Source of the DNA: an uncultured Myxococcales bacterium
Lineage (GTDB): Bacteria; Myxococcota_A; Bradymonadia; UBA7976; UBA1532
Assembly: GCA_903847385.1 (NCBI GenBank)
Contig: CAINDO010000071.1
Coordinates: forward strand, 1-64,000
Reading direction: 5' to 3'
DNA length: 64,000 bases
This document shows positions 1 to 9,873 of the stretch, piece by piece. The position numbers were made by a program, and so were the translations under genes. The notes under the pieces were generated by a model. The model was given only the letters and a program-made list of their open reading frames with translations, was not told the DNA's origin and made no database searches. Numbering within the stretch: position 1 is the stretch's first letter; the number at the start of each line of letters is the position of its first letter.

Positions 1-1504
1 CGGCGGCCGCGGCGGCGCCGGCCACGGCCAGGCCCACGCCGATGATCAGGCCGAGTTTGTTCTTCTTCGGCGGCGTGAGGTCCCGCGTGATGTCGATCTC
101 GCCGACCGCCATGCCGGCGGCGGTGGGGCTGAGATCCTCGAGCACGGGGCGGCCGTCCTCGCCGAGCCGGATCGTGCCGCCCTTCTCCAGCGGCGTCGAC
201 GGCGCGGTGCCCGAGTGGCCCTCGGGCACGATGGCCGGGCCGACCAGCGAGGGGTCGCCCTCGGCGCCGGGCAGAAGCGCGGGCAGGCGGCTGGCGACGG
301 TCTCGTAGCTGGCGCCGGCGAGCAGCTCGTCCACGGCGTCGAGCTCGGCGAGCATGTGCTCGACCGTGGCGTGGCGCAGCTCGCGGTCCTTGTTCAGGGC
401 CTTGAAGACCACGGCCTCGAGGGCGGTGGGCACGTGGAGCTGCGGGTTGAACTGCGCGAAACGGCGCGGCTGCTCGTTGACGTGCGAGATGAGGATGCTG
501 AGGGGGTTGTCCGCCGTGAAGGGCGGTTTTCCCATCAACATCTCGTAGATGATGATGCCCAGGGCGTAGACGTCCGACCGGGAGTCCAGGTTGCCCGAGC
601 GGGCCTGCTCCGGGGACATGTACTTCGGCGTGCCGAAGATCATGCCGGCCTGGGTGAGCGTGCCCTCCTTGCCCTCGAACTCCTTGAGCTTGGCGACGCC
701 GAAGTCGAGGACCTTGGCGAAGTCGCGCTCGCCCTCGATGTCCACCAGGAAGATGTTGTCCGGCTTCAGGTCGCGGTGGATGATCCCGCCCTTGTGGGCC
801 TCGGCCAGGGACTTGCAGCACTGGCGCATGATGTGAACCACACGCTTGGGCGGCATCGGCCCGCTGCGCGAGATGGCATGGGCCAGGCTCTCGCCGCGCA
901 GGAGCTCCATGGCCATGAACAGGACGCCGTCGTCCGTCTGGCCGAAGTCGAAGACCTTGATGGTGTTCGGGTGCGTGAGCCGGCTGGCGGCCAGGGCCTC
1001 CTGGTGGAACCGCTTGACGACCGTGTCGTTGTCCGCGAACTCCTTGAGCAGGATCTTCAGCGCGATCATGCGCTTCACGGCGGGCTGGCGGGCCTTGTAG
1101 ACCGCGCCCATGCCGCCTTGACCCAGCAGGCTGATGATCTCGTACCGACCGCCCAGGACGCGGCCGATCATGGGATCGCCGGCCTTCTTCTTCACCTCGG
1201 GCTCGGCCCACTTGCCGAAGTTCTCGTCCCGCAGGACCTCCTCGACGGGGGGGCCGGGCAGGCTGCCGAAGTCGCCGTCACCGGGGGGGATCGAGGGCTG
1301 CGACAGGTCCGGCGCGGACATGTCCGCCATCGTGGGGGCCTCGCCCATGGGCACCGCCGGATGGGCGCGGGCCACGGGCTCCGGGGCCATGGTGGGGTCG
1401 ATCGCCTGGCGATCCGACAGCACGCCGGCGGCGAGCAGGACCTCGCCGTCGTTCGGGCAGTGGGAGATGTCTCCGGTGAAACCGCAGCGCGGACAGGTCT
1501 TCAC
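1..1504 (-). CDS. Ser/Thr protein kinase, N-terminal zinc ribbon (3' end cut by window)
   Basis: Hanks-type kinase, likely membrane-anchored and signalling across or at the inner membrane. The GTG start at 1504 is chosen because GGGAG lies just upstream and the protein then opens with a zinc-ribbon-like segment (CPRCG near residue 4, CPNDG near 17). The kinase domain runs from about residue 120 to 380: glycine loop GQGGMG near 128-133, ALKIL carrying the ATP lysine, HRDLKPDN with H243 and D245, DFG at D267, and an activation loop ending [10 protein letters not shown]. After a low-complexity linker comes a hydrophobic segment ([17 protein letters not shown]) that reaches the window edge, so a transmembrane helix and periplasmic part should follow outside. 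Divergent from the methyltransferase at 1673. The kinase assignment is certain; substrates are unknown. Confidence 0.93.
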   Translation of the reverse strand, partial: MKTCPRCGFTGDISHCPNDGEVLLAAGVLSDRQAIDPTMAPEPVARAHPAVPMGEAPTMADMSAPDLSQPSIPPGDGDFGSLPGPPVEEVLRDENFGKWAEPEVKKKAGDPMIGRVLGGRYEIISLLGQGGMGAVYKARQPAVKRMIALKILLKEFADNDTVVKRFHQEALAASRLTHPNTIKVFDFGQTDDGVLFMAMELLRGESLAHAISRSGPMPPKRVVHIMRQCCKSLAEAHKGGIIHRDLKPDNIFLVDIEGERDFAKVLDFGVAKLKEFEGKEGTLTQAGMIFGTPKYMSPEQARSGNLDSRSDVYALGIIIYEMLMGKPPFTADNPLSILISHVNEQPRRFAQFNPQLHVPTALEAVVFKALNKDRELRHATVEHMLAELDAVDELLAGASYETVASRLPALLPGAEGDPSLVGPAIVPEGHSGTAPSTPLEKGGTIRLGEDGRPVLEDLSPTAAGMAVGEIDITRDLTPPKKNKLGLIIGVGLAVAGAAAAA

Positions 1505-1672
1505 GGCGCTCCCAGAGGGGGTGATGGGCGATGTCGGACAGGCCGGTGGCACGGGGATCCGTGCGGGACTCGTGAGCGTATCTTACGGACCGGGGCGACG
1601 AAAGTTCCACGCGGGCCCAAAAGCGCGGGCTTTCATTGATCCGGACGCGCCCCTTGCGCAAGATGCGCCGCC

Positions 1673-2394
<722 letters not shown>

Positions 2395-2395
<1 letters not shown>

Positions 2396-2423
2396 GAGGG
2401 TCGGCGAAAATCGTCGACCCTCT
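2395..2423 (+). terminator. Stem-loop directly after methyltransferase stop
   Basis: A 9-bp perfect stem (AGAGGGTCG at 2395-2403 with CGACCCTCT at 2415-2423) and an 11-nt A-rich loop begin at the last base of the methyltransferase stop codon. No U-tract follows, so it could be a weak or factor-assisted terminator or a 3'-end stabiliser. Confidence 0.55.
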
Positions 2424-2478
2424 GAATCGGGCACGTGGTCGGTGGCGGGGGTCGCGCGGAGTCCGTAGAGTCCCGCCC

Positions 2479-3774
2479 ATGGCCACGCCGACCCCTCTGT
2501 TCAAGTCCCTGCCCGCGCTCGGGCTCCTGCTCGCATTGAGCGCGTGCACCTCCGAGAACGACGCCCTCTACGCGCCCTACCCGGACGCCCGGACCGAGGC
2601 GGCGGGCGGGGGCGGCGAGGCGGCCGGTGGCGCCGGGGGCGTGGTATCGAACGGCGGCTCGGGCGGCAGCGGCGGTACTCCGGTACCGGGCGGCACGGGC
2701 GGCGCACCCTCCGGCGGTGAGCCGGCCCCGCCGGACGCCCGCGTGGTCTCCGGGGGTGAGCCCGCGACGCCCGACGCCCGCGTGCCCCAAGGCGGCGAGG
2801 CCCCTCCGGCGGACGCCGGCGCGCCCCGCGCCGATGCCGGCGCGCCCGAGCCGGACGCCGCGCCGGTGGTGCCCGGGGATCGGGACGACGACGGCATCGC
2901 GGACGCCGTGGACAACTGCCCGGACCAGTCCAATCACAACCAGGTCGACGCCGACGGCGACGGCATCGGCGATGCGTGCGACGCGCCGGAGCCGGTCTGC
3001 GCGGCGGGCCAACAGCGGGCCTGTGGCGACGACGCGGGCGCCTGCCGGCGGGGTCTGCAGCGCTGCGTCGACGGCGTGTGGGGTGCCTGCGAGGGGGCGG
3101 TGGGCCCGGCCGCCGAGGTCTGCAACCAGGTGGACGACGACTGCGATGGGCAGGTCGACGAGGGCCTGCCGGGCTGTGGCGAGTGCGTGCCGAACTGCGC
3201 GGGGCGCGGCTGCGACGCCGACGACGGCTGCGGCGGGCGCTGCAATCCGTGCGGCGCCGGGCAGGTCTGCGCCCGCGGCGTGTGCCTCGAGGGCGGGCTC
3301 GGGCGCTGCGACGGGTGCCAGTCGTCGGTCCAGTGCACGGCGGAGGGGGCCGGGTTGTGCGTGAACGCGGGGGCGAACCTGCCGGCGTTCTGCATCTTCC
3401 CCTGTGGCGCCAATCGCACATGCAGCGGCGGCGACCAGTGCAACGACGTCGGCGGCGGCGCGCCGGGCGGCTACTGCCTGCCCCCCAACGCGGACTGCAA
3501 CGCGCCCGCCGGCTGCGCCGCCAACACCGACTGTCCGAACGGACAGTACTGCGGCCGCCAGGACGACACCTGCCACGTGGGTGGCCAGGGGCGTGGCGCC
3601 ATCGACACCGGCTGCGCGACGGACGCCGACTGCCAGCCCGGCTTGCTGTGCTCGGACGTCCTCGGCCAGTGCACGCAACAATGCGACGGGAACCAGGACT
3701 GCGCCGAGAACCTGATCGACCGCACCTGCCGCGTGGCCAACGACGGCAACCGGGCCTACTGCACCGTATTCTGA
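2479..3774 (+). CDS. Cys-rich lipoprotein with TSP3/MopE-like calcium-binding repeats
   Basis: 431 aa. The ATG at 2479 gives a clean lipoprotein signal (hydrophobic stretch then lipobox LALSAC), so the mature protein is probably lipidated in the envelope. A long Gly/Ala/Pro-rich linker with repeated PDAR/GGE units follows. Then an Asp-rich calcium-binding segment (DRDDDGIADAVDNCPD, DADGDGIGDACD), a MopE-like motif (CNQVDDDCDGQVDEG) and many Cys pairs indicate a disulfide-stabilised secreted domain. Such proteins are common in myxobacteria; function unknown. The reading frame extends further upstream but those codons lack the signal peptide. Confidence 0.85.
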   Translation: MATPTPLFKSLPALGLLLALSACTSENDALYAPYPDARTEAAGGGGEAAGGAGGVVSNGGSGGSGGTPVPGGTGGAPSGGEPAPPDARVVSGGEPATPDARVPQGGEAPPADAGAPRADAGAPEPDAAPVVPGDRDDDGIADAVDNCPDQSNHNQVDADGDGIGDACDAPEPVCAAGQQRACGDDAGACRRGLQRCVDGVWGACEGAVGPAAEVCNQVDDDCDGQVDEGLPGCGECVPNCAGRGCDADDGCGGRCNPCGAGQVCARGVCLEGGLGRCDGCQSSVQCTAEGAGLCVNAGANLPAFCIFPCGANRTCSGGDQCNDVGGGAPGGYCLPPNADCNAPAGCAANTDCPNGQYCGRQDDTCHVGGQGRGAIDTGCATDADCQPGLLCSDVLGQCTQQCDGNQDCAENLIDRTCRVANDGNRAYCTVF

Positions 3775-3787
3775 GGTGCGCGCGGCC

Positions 3788-4936
3788 TCAGTCGCCGAGC
3801 ATGACGCGCAGGTGGGCGGGCATCAGGTGCGTCCAGGTGTAGCCCTCGGCGAAGGCGGCGCAGGCGGCGCCGGCCGTGGCGCAGCGGGCCGCGGCGTCGG
3901 GCGCGTCCAGCAGGGCGCGCAGGGCGGCGGCGAGCGCGGATGCGTTCTCGGGGGGGACCAGCGTGGTGCCCCCGGGCGCGGCGGCCTCGGGCACGCCCCC
4001 CGTGCGGCTGGCGACGCAGGGCAGGCCGGCGAGCTGCGCCTCGAGCAGGGCCAGCGGCGTGCCCTCGGCGCGACGCCCCACCGGGCGACTCGGCAGCACG
4101 AAGACGTCCGCGCGGCGCAGCAGGGCGTCGCGCTCGCCGGGACCCAGGGGGCCGAGGGACAGGAAACGCACGCCCCGGGCGGCGCAGCGGCGGATCAGGT
4201 CCGCGCGCTCGGGGCCGTCGCCGGCGGCGATCCACAGCACGTTCGGGATGCCGGCGAGGGCCTCGGCCAGCACGTCGAAGCCCTTGAGGTGCACCAGGCG
4301 GCCGACGGTGACGACGCGCCGCTCTCCAGGACTGCGCGGCGGCAGGCGCGCGTCCAGCGCGGCGAAGTCCGGCGCCGGCGGGGCCACGCCCATGCTCAGC
4401 GTCGTCACGTCCGCGCGGGGCGGGCGGCCGAGCAGGGCCTCGAAGCGGCGGCGCAGGTCGTCGCTGACGAAGTTCAAGTGGTCCGCGCCGGCGTCCAGCG
4501 CGCGGGCGAGGGCGCGGCCGGCGGGCAGGCGCTCGAGCAGGGCGACGTCGCTGCCGTGGGCGTAGAGCACGACGCGGACCCCGGCGGCCAGGGCGGCGGG
4601 CCCGCAGGGGAGCAGCCAGTGACCGACGCTCACTTGCTGTTTGCCGCGCCGTCGGGCGCCGCGCGCGGTCACCCGGGAGAGGGCGGACGCGGCGGCGAGC
4701 CAGTCGGCGGCGCCCCCCCGCGAGAGGCGGTCCGGCGCGCCCTCGCCCCCGAAGAGCGCGCCGCCGCCCCAGGCCTCGACGCGCACCCCCGGCGGTGTCC
4801 AGTTGGAGAGGGCGGCCTCGACCGCGACGGCGTGCCCGGCCTCGGCCAGACCGACGGAGAGGGCGGCCACGAAGTGCCCGGCGGGGTCGCCGGCGTGCTG
4901 CGGGAACGAGGTCGTGAAGAAGCGGACCGCGCTCAC
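3788..4936 (-). CDS. GT4-family glycosyltransferase
   Basis: 382 aa. GTG start at 4936 overlaps the stop of the upstream glycosyltransferase by 4 bp (GTGA), which points to translational coupling and fixes the start; longer frames upstream are out of phase with that gene. GT-B fold signs: N-terminal acceptor domain with HGSDV near the middle, nucleotide-sugar domain beginning VVTVGRLVHLKGFDVL, and the GT4 E-x7-E motif in EGTPLALLEAQLAGLPCVAS followed by GGVPE. Likely transfers an NDP-sugar to a polysaccharide, glycolipid or LPS precursor at the cytoplasmic face of the inner membrane. Acceptor unknown. Confidence 0.88.
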   Translation of the reverse strand: MSAVRFFTTSFPQHAGDPAGHFVAALSVGLAEAGHAVAVEAALSNWTPPGVRVEAWGGGALFGGEGAPDRLSRGGAADWLAAASALSRVTARGARRRGKQQVSVGHWLLPCGPAALAAGVRVVLYAHGSDVALLERLPAGRALARALDAGADHLNFVSDDLRRRFEALLGRPPRADVTTLSMGVAPPAPDFAALDARLPPRSPGERRVVTVGRLVHLKGFDVLAEALAGIPNVLWIAAGDGPERADLIRRCAARGVRFLSLGPLGPGERDALLRRADVFVLPSRPVGRRAEGTPLALLEAQLAGLPCVASRTGGVPEAAAPGGTTLVPPENASALAAALRALLDAPDAAARCATAGAACAAFAEGYTWTHLMPAHLRVMLGD

Positions 4937-5718
4937 GGGCTCGGCGCGTGGCCGGGCAGGCGCCGCGGCGCCGAGGTCAACGCCAGCGCCAGCGGACGCA
5001 GCCGGCTGCGCCACAGGCGGCGCGCGCCCGACCGCAGAATGAGCAGGAAGATCGGCAACATCACGCGGGGGATGCGCAGGCGCGAGACCTCGTCCCCGTA
5101 GATGGGGGTCACGGGGCAGTCGCGCACCGTGGCGCCGATCTCGCCGAGTTTGGCCAGCAGGTCGTTGGGGAAACCGTAGCGGGGGTAGAGGTCGCCGAGG
5201 GGCAGGCGCGAGAGGGCCGAGCCCGAGATGGCCGTGTAGCCGCACTGCGAGTCGCGGATGTGCCAGTAGCCGCTCGACAGGCGGGTGAGGCCCGTGAGCG
5301 CGAGGTTGCCCAGCAGGCGGATCCACGGCATGCGCCGCCACAGTTCGCGGTGGCCCAGGCGGTCGCCCTTGGCGTAGTCCGCGGCGTCGTCCACCAGGGC
5401 GTCCAGCAGGTGGCTCATCTCGGCCGGGTCCATCTGGGCGTCCGCGCCCACCACCACGGCGGCGTCCACGCCCAGGCTGGCCGCCCGGCGGTACCCCGTG
5501 ACGATGGCCCCGCCCACGCCCTGATTCGCCGCGTGCCGGATGACCTCGAGCGCCCAGGGCCCCTTGCGGCGAGCGACGACGGCCGTGCGGTCGGTGCTGG
5601 CGTCGTCCACCACGAGCACGTGGTCCACGAAACGGGGCAGGCCCGCCAGGGTGACGGGCAGCAGACGGGATTCGTTGAAGGCCGGGATGACCACGGCCAC
5701 GCGAAGACCACGATACAC
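4933..5718 (-). CDS. GT2-family glycosyltransferase (dolichyl-/polyprenyl-phosphate sugar transferase-like)
   Basis: 261 aa, GT-A fold. Starts with VVIPAFNES, then VVDDASTDRT and the DXD-like VGADAQMDP motif, all typical of GT2 enzymes of the DPM1/ArnC kind that load a sugar on polyprenyl phosphate. The C-terminus has one moderately hydrophobic amphipathic stretch (VMLPIFLLILRS) rather than the two helices of ArnC, so membrane association may be peripheral. First gene of a two-gene unit with the GT4 enzyme and divergent from cysE. Product and acceptor cannot be named. Confidence 0.87.
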   Translation of the reverse strand: MYRGLRVAVVIPAFNESRLLPVTLAGLPRFVDHVLVVDDASTDRTAVVARRKGPWALEVIRHAANQGVGGAIVTGYRRAASLGVDAAVVVGADAQMDPAEMSHLLDALVDDAADYAKGDRLGHRELWRRMPWIRLLGNLALTGLTRLSSGYWHIRDSQCGYTAISGSALSRLPLGDLYPRYGFPNDLLAKLGEIGATVRDCPVTPIYGDEVSRLRIPRVMLPIFLLILRSGARRLWRSRLRPLALALTSAPRRLPGHAPSP

Positions 5719-5841
5719 GTGACGATTCCGGTGGAGGCGGCCTCAGCGCGGATGGTGGCCGAGGGCGTTGGCCGCGCACGGATAGCAGGAAGGGGCCGGC
5801 CTTTCAACTCCGGGCCCGCGCCGGGGCCGTCCGCTTGCCGC

Positions 5842-5885
5842 TGCGCCGCTTTCTGGCCTACCCTGCGCCGCTTCCTGGCCGACCC
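5842..5885. repeat. Imperfect 22-bp tandem direct repeat upstream of cysE
   Basis: Two adjacent 22-nt units (5842-5863 and 5864-5885) begin TGCGCCGCTT and differ at only two positions. They end about 50 bp before the cysE start in the divergent spacer, a position that would suit a regulator binding site or a promoter-proximal duplication. Confidence 0.7.
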
Positions 5886-5933
5886 GTGCGTCCGCACCGT
5901 CGGCGCCCGCGAGATTGGAGCGAATCGAACCGC

Positions 5934-6854
5934 ATGAGCACCCCCGCCCCGTTTCCGCCCGTCGCCGACGACGACCGCATCACGCGACTCGTCGACGCCC
6001 TGGTCGACGCCTACGACCGCGAGCCCGTCGGTCAGGCCAGCGGCTGCGTGCCGCTGCCGCCTCGCGAGGCCATCGTCTCCGTGATCGAGGACATCCGGCG
6101 CGTGCTGTTCCCCGGCATCTACTCGGACGAGACGCTGCCCCACCTGAGCCGCCGGTACCACGTCGGCACCTGGCTGTGTCAGCTGCACCGGGATCTGGCC
6201 CGGGTGTTGCGCCTGGCCATCGCCCACCAGCGCCCGGACAAGACGCCCGACGAGGTCCGCCAGGAGGCGCTGGACGCGACGACCGGACTGCTCGAGGCCC
6301 TGCCCGAGATCCGGCGGCAACTGCTGGCGGACGCCCAGGCGGCGCTGGACGGCGACCCCGCAGCGCGCAACATCGAAGAGATCGTGCTCACGTACCCGGG
6401 CTTCGAGGCGATCACGGTGCACCGCGTGGCGCACTGGCTGCACGTCGCCGGCGTCCAGTACGTGCCGCGGGCCATGAGCGAGTACGCCCACGGTCGCACG
6501 GGCATCGACATCCACCCCGGCGCGCGCATCGGCCGGCGGTTCTTCATCGATCACGGCACCGGTGTGGTCATCGGCGAGACGAGCGACATCGGCGACGACG
6601 TGAAGATCTACCAGGGCGTCACGCTCGGCGCGCTCTCCGTGAGCCGCGGCCTCGCCGGCGCCAAGCGCCACCCCACCCTCGAGGACCGCGTGGTCATCTA
6701 CGCCGGCGCCACGGTGCTCGGCGGCGAGACGATCATCGGCCGCGGCGCGGTGATCGGCGGCAACGTGTGGCTCACGCAGAGCGTGGCCCCGGGCGTGACC
6801 GTCATCGAGACGGCGCCCACCCTGGACATCCGACAGCGAGGAGAGCGCGCATGA
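5934..6854 (+). CDS. cysE: Serine O-acetyltransferase
   Basis: 306 aa. Makes O-acetyl-L-serine from serine and acetyl-CoA, the first step of cysteine synthesis, in the cytoplasm. ATG at 5934 has GGAG upstream; a longer frame to 5835 is non-homologous in composition. N-terminal helical domain (to about residue 180), then the left-handed beta-helix with the family motifs DIHPGARIG, FIDHGTGVVIGET, IYQGVTLGA, KRHPTLED and GATVLGG. Length and layout fit the EpsC/plant-like SAT group. The stop overlaps the next start (ATGA), so the following membrane protein is cotranslated. Confidence 0.94.
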   Translation: MSTPAPFPPVADDDRITRLVDALVDAYDREPVGQASGCVPLPPREAIVSVIEDIRRVLFPGIYSDETLPHLSRRYHVGTWLCQLHRDLARVLRLAIAHQRPDKTPDEVRQEALDATTGLLEALPEIRRQLLADAQAALDGDPAARNIEEIVLTYPGFEAITVHRVAHWLHVAGVQYVPRAMSEYAHGRTGIDIHPGARIGRRFFIDHGTGVVIGETSDIGDDVKIYQGVTLGALSVSRGLAGAKRHPTLEDRVVIYAGATVLGGETIIGRGAVIGGNVWLTQSVAPGVTVIETAPTLDIRQRGERA

Positions 6855-7429
6855 AGCAGCTGCCCTGGATCGTGGTGGGCCTGGCCGCCCTGGCCCTGCT
6901 GGCGTTTCTCTTCTGGTACACGCCGGACCAGCGCGCGGCCTCGGCGCTCGAGGTCCCCGCGGCCGCGAAGCCCGCCGCGAGCGCGTCGATCGAGCCGGCG
7001 CCCTCGGCGGCCCCCCGCAGCGCGAACGCCCCGCGTACGGCCCAGCCGGGCACGCCCGCCGCGGTCATCGACGCCGGGCCCCCGGATCCCGGCGGTCCCG
7101 TCACGGTGGACCTGGGCCACCACACCATCTACCTGAACGACCCCGTCGAGCGTCGGGTGATGCGCTTCACGCTGCGCCTGACCGTAGGCAACGGCGTGGC
7201 CGCCCGCGAGGCGCGCCTGCGCCGCGAGGAGCTCGTGCGCATGGCGTTTTTCCTGGGCAGCCACCGCGTCGCGGACGGCGCCGTGGGACAGGAGGGCCGC
7301 GACCGCTTCACCAACGACCTGCTGGAGCGCTACCGCAACGTGATCCGCTCGGGCACGCTGGACGCGCTCGAGCTGGCCGACTACGAGGTGATCCCGTCGT
7401 CCAAGCTGCCCCCGAAGCCGCCCCGCTGA
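6851..7429 (+). CDS. Single-pass membrane protein, weakly FliL-like
   Basis: 192 aa, start overlapping the cysE stop by 4 bp. Residues 5-23 form one transmembrane helix (WIVVGLAALALLAFLFWY), followed by an Ala/Pro-rich linker to about residue 90 and a compact C-terminal domain. That domain (RRVMRFTLRLTV, then a long Arg/Glu helix, then LADYEVIPSS) has the order of a FliL domain: strand, helix, final strand. No flagellar genes are nearby and the similarity is by eye only, so treat as a predicted inner-membrane protein with periplasmic C-terminus. Why it is coupled to cysE is unclear. Confidence 0.65.
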   Translation: MKQLPWIVVGLAALALLAFLFWYTPDQRAASALEVPAAAKPAASASIEPAPSAAPRSANAPRTAQPGTPAAVIDAGPPDPGGPVTVDLGHHTIYLNDPVERRVMRFTLRLTVGNGVAAREARLRREELVRMAFFLGSHRVADGAVGQEGRDRFTNDLLERYRNVIRSGTLDALELADYEVIPSSKLPPKPPR

Positions 7430-7438
7430 GGCGCCGGC

Positions 7439-8038
7439 TCAGCCCTCGCGGCAGAGCAGGAAGTGATGCGGCGTCTCCCGGCGCTCGCGCCACGCGCGGC
7501 CGATGGACACATGGGTGCTCACCTTGCGGAGGAAGTCCTCCATGTGGGCGTAGACCAGCCGCTGCAGGCCCGACTCGTTGGGCTTGATGGTCGGCCACTC
7601 GGCGGGTTTCTCCGGCGGCACGCTCCAGTAGTCCACCACGGTCGCGCCGCGGGGATCCGTGGGCGTCTGACGCACCACGAAGTAGCCCGGGCCGATGAAG
7701 CTGCGGGTCGGGCCCTCGTTGTAACCCCAGAGCACGGGCTCGGGCGTCGGCGAGGACGGCCGGCAGAAGCGCTTCTCGAAGTGCGTGAAGGCCGGCTGCG
7801 TGTTCTTGCCGAAGTGGCGGACGGGCTCGAGCGGGCCGTAGTCCGGCGGCACCAGCTCGTCCAGGGTCATGGCGCGGCCCAGGGCGAGCTTCCACAGCAC
7901 CTTCTGCTCGGCCGTGCCGAGCGCGCGGACCTCCTCGATGCGCACGCTGGGCGCCTTGGCGTCCAGGAACGCGGCGATCTCTTCCAGATTCGGCGAGGGC
8001 GCGAGGATGAGCTGGGTGAGGGCGCTCTTCGATGCCAT
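7439..8038 (-). CDS. Conserved hypothetical protein, 199 aa
   Basis: Not recognised. ATG at 8038 lies in TGATG with the stop of the upstream WD40-like gene (1-bp overlap), which fixes the start. Soluble, no signal peptide. Notable parts: a helical N-terminus (LILAPSPNLEEIAAFLDA), a Pro/aromatic middle (GYNEGPTRSFIGPGYFVV, VVDYWSVPP) and a C-terminal helix with HMEDFLRKVSTHVSIGR. Context (a WD40-like membrane protein and a secreted protein in the same unit) gives no clear job. Its end is 9 bp from the convergent 192-aa membrane-protein gene. Confidence 0.7.
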   Translation of the reverse strand: MASKSALTQLILAPSPNLEEIAAFLDAKAPSVRIEEVRALGTAEQKVLWKLALGRAMTLDELVPPDYGPLEPVRHFGKNTQPAFTHFEKRFCRPSSPTPEPVLWGYNEGPTRSFIGPGYFVVRQTPTDPRGATVVDYWSVPPEKPAEWPTIKPNESGLQRLVYAHMEDFLRKVSTHVSIGRAWRERRETPHHFLLCREG

Positions 8039-9099
8039 CAGTTCTCTCCGGGGCCGGCCGCCGGGGGGACGCCCTCCACCAGTGAGGCGCCCGGCACCAG
8101 GGCCGTGGGGGTCGAGGTGTACCGGCGGATGCTCCCGTCGGCGCAACCGGTGTACACCGTGTCGGCGTCCGTTGCCAGCGCCCGCACCGCGCTGCCCGTG
8201 ACCACCTGGGCCCGGCGGGCGCGGTCGCCCCGGCCGAAGAGGCTCACGCGGCCGTCCTCCGTGCCGGAGAGCAGCGCGTCCCCCTGCGCGAGGAGCACCA
8301 GCACCGGGCCCGCGCCGGCCTCGAGCAGTTCGGGCGCGGCCTCGGGGTCGCCGCGGGGGATGAAGCGGATCTTGCCGCCGTTGTCGCCGACGAAGAGGCC
8401 CTCGGCGGTCCACGCGAGGGCGGTCACCCAGCCGGGGCCCACGCGCCACTGGGCGATGCGCTCGCCCGTGGTGGGGTCGCGCAGGGCGACCTGCCCGTCC
8501 ATGCCGCCCGTGGCGAGCCGCGCGGCGTCCGGCGAAAAGGCCACGGCGAAGGCGGCGGCGCCGTGCACGCCCGCGTGGCGCCAGCAGGGCTCCGGGTCGC
8601 ACAGGCGGGCCACGCTGCCGCGGTCGGCGGCCACGTACACGGTCGACTCGCCCGCGTGGGGCACGGCGTCGTTCAGGTGGGCGTCGGGCAGGCGCAGGCG
8701 GCGCCGCAGGCTGCCGTCCGGGTTCCACAGGCCCACGCTGCCATCGGCCGAGGCGCTGGCCACGCCCCCCTGCGGGAGGCCCCAGAGGCGGCGGACGGGC
8801 GCGTCGTGGGCGGCCCACCAGTCGGCTGGCGCGGCCCCGGTCGCCCCGGGGGCGAGCGCGTGCAGGGCGATGCGGCCGGTGGCGTCGCCCTCGGCGAGGA
8901 CTCGGCCCTCGAGCACCGCCAGGGCCGTCACGCCCGTCATGCGGCGGAAGCCGGGCACGCGGGCCTTGGGCGGCGCGTCGGCGCCGGCGTCGGGGGTCGC
9001 CTCGGGGGGCGGCGCCGGGCGGTGCGTCAGGTGCACCAGCGCCCCGGTCAGGAGCCCCGAGCCCAGCAGTACGAGAATCGCCCGGCTACGTGGCGTCAT
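8038..9099 (-). CDS. Membrane-anchored WD40-like beta-propeller protein
   Basis: 353 aa. An N-terminal hydrophobic segment (AILVLLGSGLLTGALVHL) serves as signal anchor, followed by a Pro/Ala linker and about six or seven degenerate WD40-type repeats, for example GGVASASADGSVGLWNPDG, ARLATGGMDGQVALRDP, DALLSGTEDGRVSLFGRG and ADTVYTGCADGSIRRYTS. Propellers of this kind are protein-interaction platforms; no catalytic domain is attached. The ATG at 9099 lies 12 bp after the upstream stop. Presumably in the periplasm or on the envelope. Confidence 0.82.
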   Translation of the reverse strand: MTPRSRAILVLLGSGLLTGALVHLTHRPAPPPEATPDAGADAPPKARVPGFRRMTGVTALAVLEGRVLAEGDATGRIALHALAPGATGAAPADWWAAHDAPVRRLWGLPQGGVASASADGSVGLWNPDGSLRRRLRLPDAHLNDAVPHAGESTVYVAADRGSVARLCDPEPCWRHAGVHGAAAFAVAFSPDAARLATGGMDGQVALRDPTTGERIAQWRVGPGWVTALAWTAEGLFVGDNGGKIRFIPRGDPEAAPELLEAGAGPVLVLLAQGDALLSGTEDGRVSLFGRGDRARRAQVVTGSAVRALATDADTVYTGCADGSIRRYTSTPTALVPGASLVEGVPPAAGPGEN

Positions 9100-9111
9100 T
9101 CAGACCCGTGC

Positions 9112-9783
9112 TCATGGCCCCACGTTCGTCGACGACGGCTCGGGCTCGGGCCAGGGCTCGGGGCCCGGGCGCTTGGCCGGGTCGTGGCACCCGAAGTCGA
9201 CGCCCTTGTGGGCGCCGGGGTTCCAGTTGGCGCCCCCGTCCGGCAGGGTGGCGGGGTTGAACCACCGCAGGCCCGCCGCGCGGCTGAACGACATGCCCGT
9301 GCCGCGGAAGACCGCGAGGTTGGTCGTGTAGGCCTTCGGCGCGGTCTGGGCGTTGGGCATCTCGGCCGGGCCGTAGACGTCCACCTCCCAAAGGTACTCC
9401 GTGGCGAGCTTGGACTGGGCGTCGGAGATCCCCTGGTTCGTGCCCGCGGGGCAGGGGCCGTAGCCGTCGAGGTTGAACGCCTTGCCGCCCGGGGCGTCCG
9501 CCAGGCTGGGGATCTTGACCGCGCCCGTGGCCAGGTTGCGCAGCACGACCCGCATGTCCGCCGGCTTGACCGGGCTCGACGCCGTGACGCCGACCACGAT
9601 GCGCGTGGTGGCGCCCGTGCTGTAGCCGCCCAGCGCGCCCACGAAGTGGCGGGCCAGGGGCTTGGGGCCGCTCACGGCGACCATGGCCTGTTGATTGATG
9701 GCGATCTTGCCGACCTCGGCGGCGCCGGCGAAGGCGGGTGCGAGGGCGAGGACGACTGCACACGGAAGCTTGATTCTGGACAC
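9112..9783 (-). CDS. Secreted protein of unknown function
   Basis: 223 aa from the GTG at 9783, chosen because CGGGAG lies upstream and the product then begins with a clean signal peptide (IKLPCAVVLALAPAFAGAAE). The mature part has no recognised motif; it reads like an extracytoplasmic beta-sandwich domain (TRIVVGVTASSPVKPADMRVVL, YLWEVDVYG), has two Cys residues, and ends in a Pro/Glu-rich tail. It heads a three-gene minus-strand unit with the WD40-like and 199-aa genes. An upstream ATG at 9849 would place the signal peptide internally and is less likely. Confidence 0.72.
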   Translation of the reverse strand: MSRIKLPCAVVLALAPAFAGAAEVGKIAINQQAMVAVSGPKPLARHFVGALGGYSTGATTRIVVGVTASSPVKPADMRVVLRNLATGAVKIPSLADAPGGKAFNLDGYGPCPAGTNQGISDAQSKLATEYLWEVDVYGPAEMPNAQTAPKAYTTNLAVFRGTGMSFSRAAGLRWFNPATLPDGGANWNPGAHKGVDFGCHDPAKRPGPEPWPEPEPSSTNVGP

Positions 9784-9873
9784 GGAGCACTCCCGGAGAC
9801 GGATGGGCTTGCGGACTCGACGTGAAGGCGACACGGAATCTTCACCCACGACAAGGAAAATGCGGCCGCGCGG

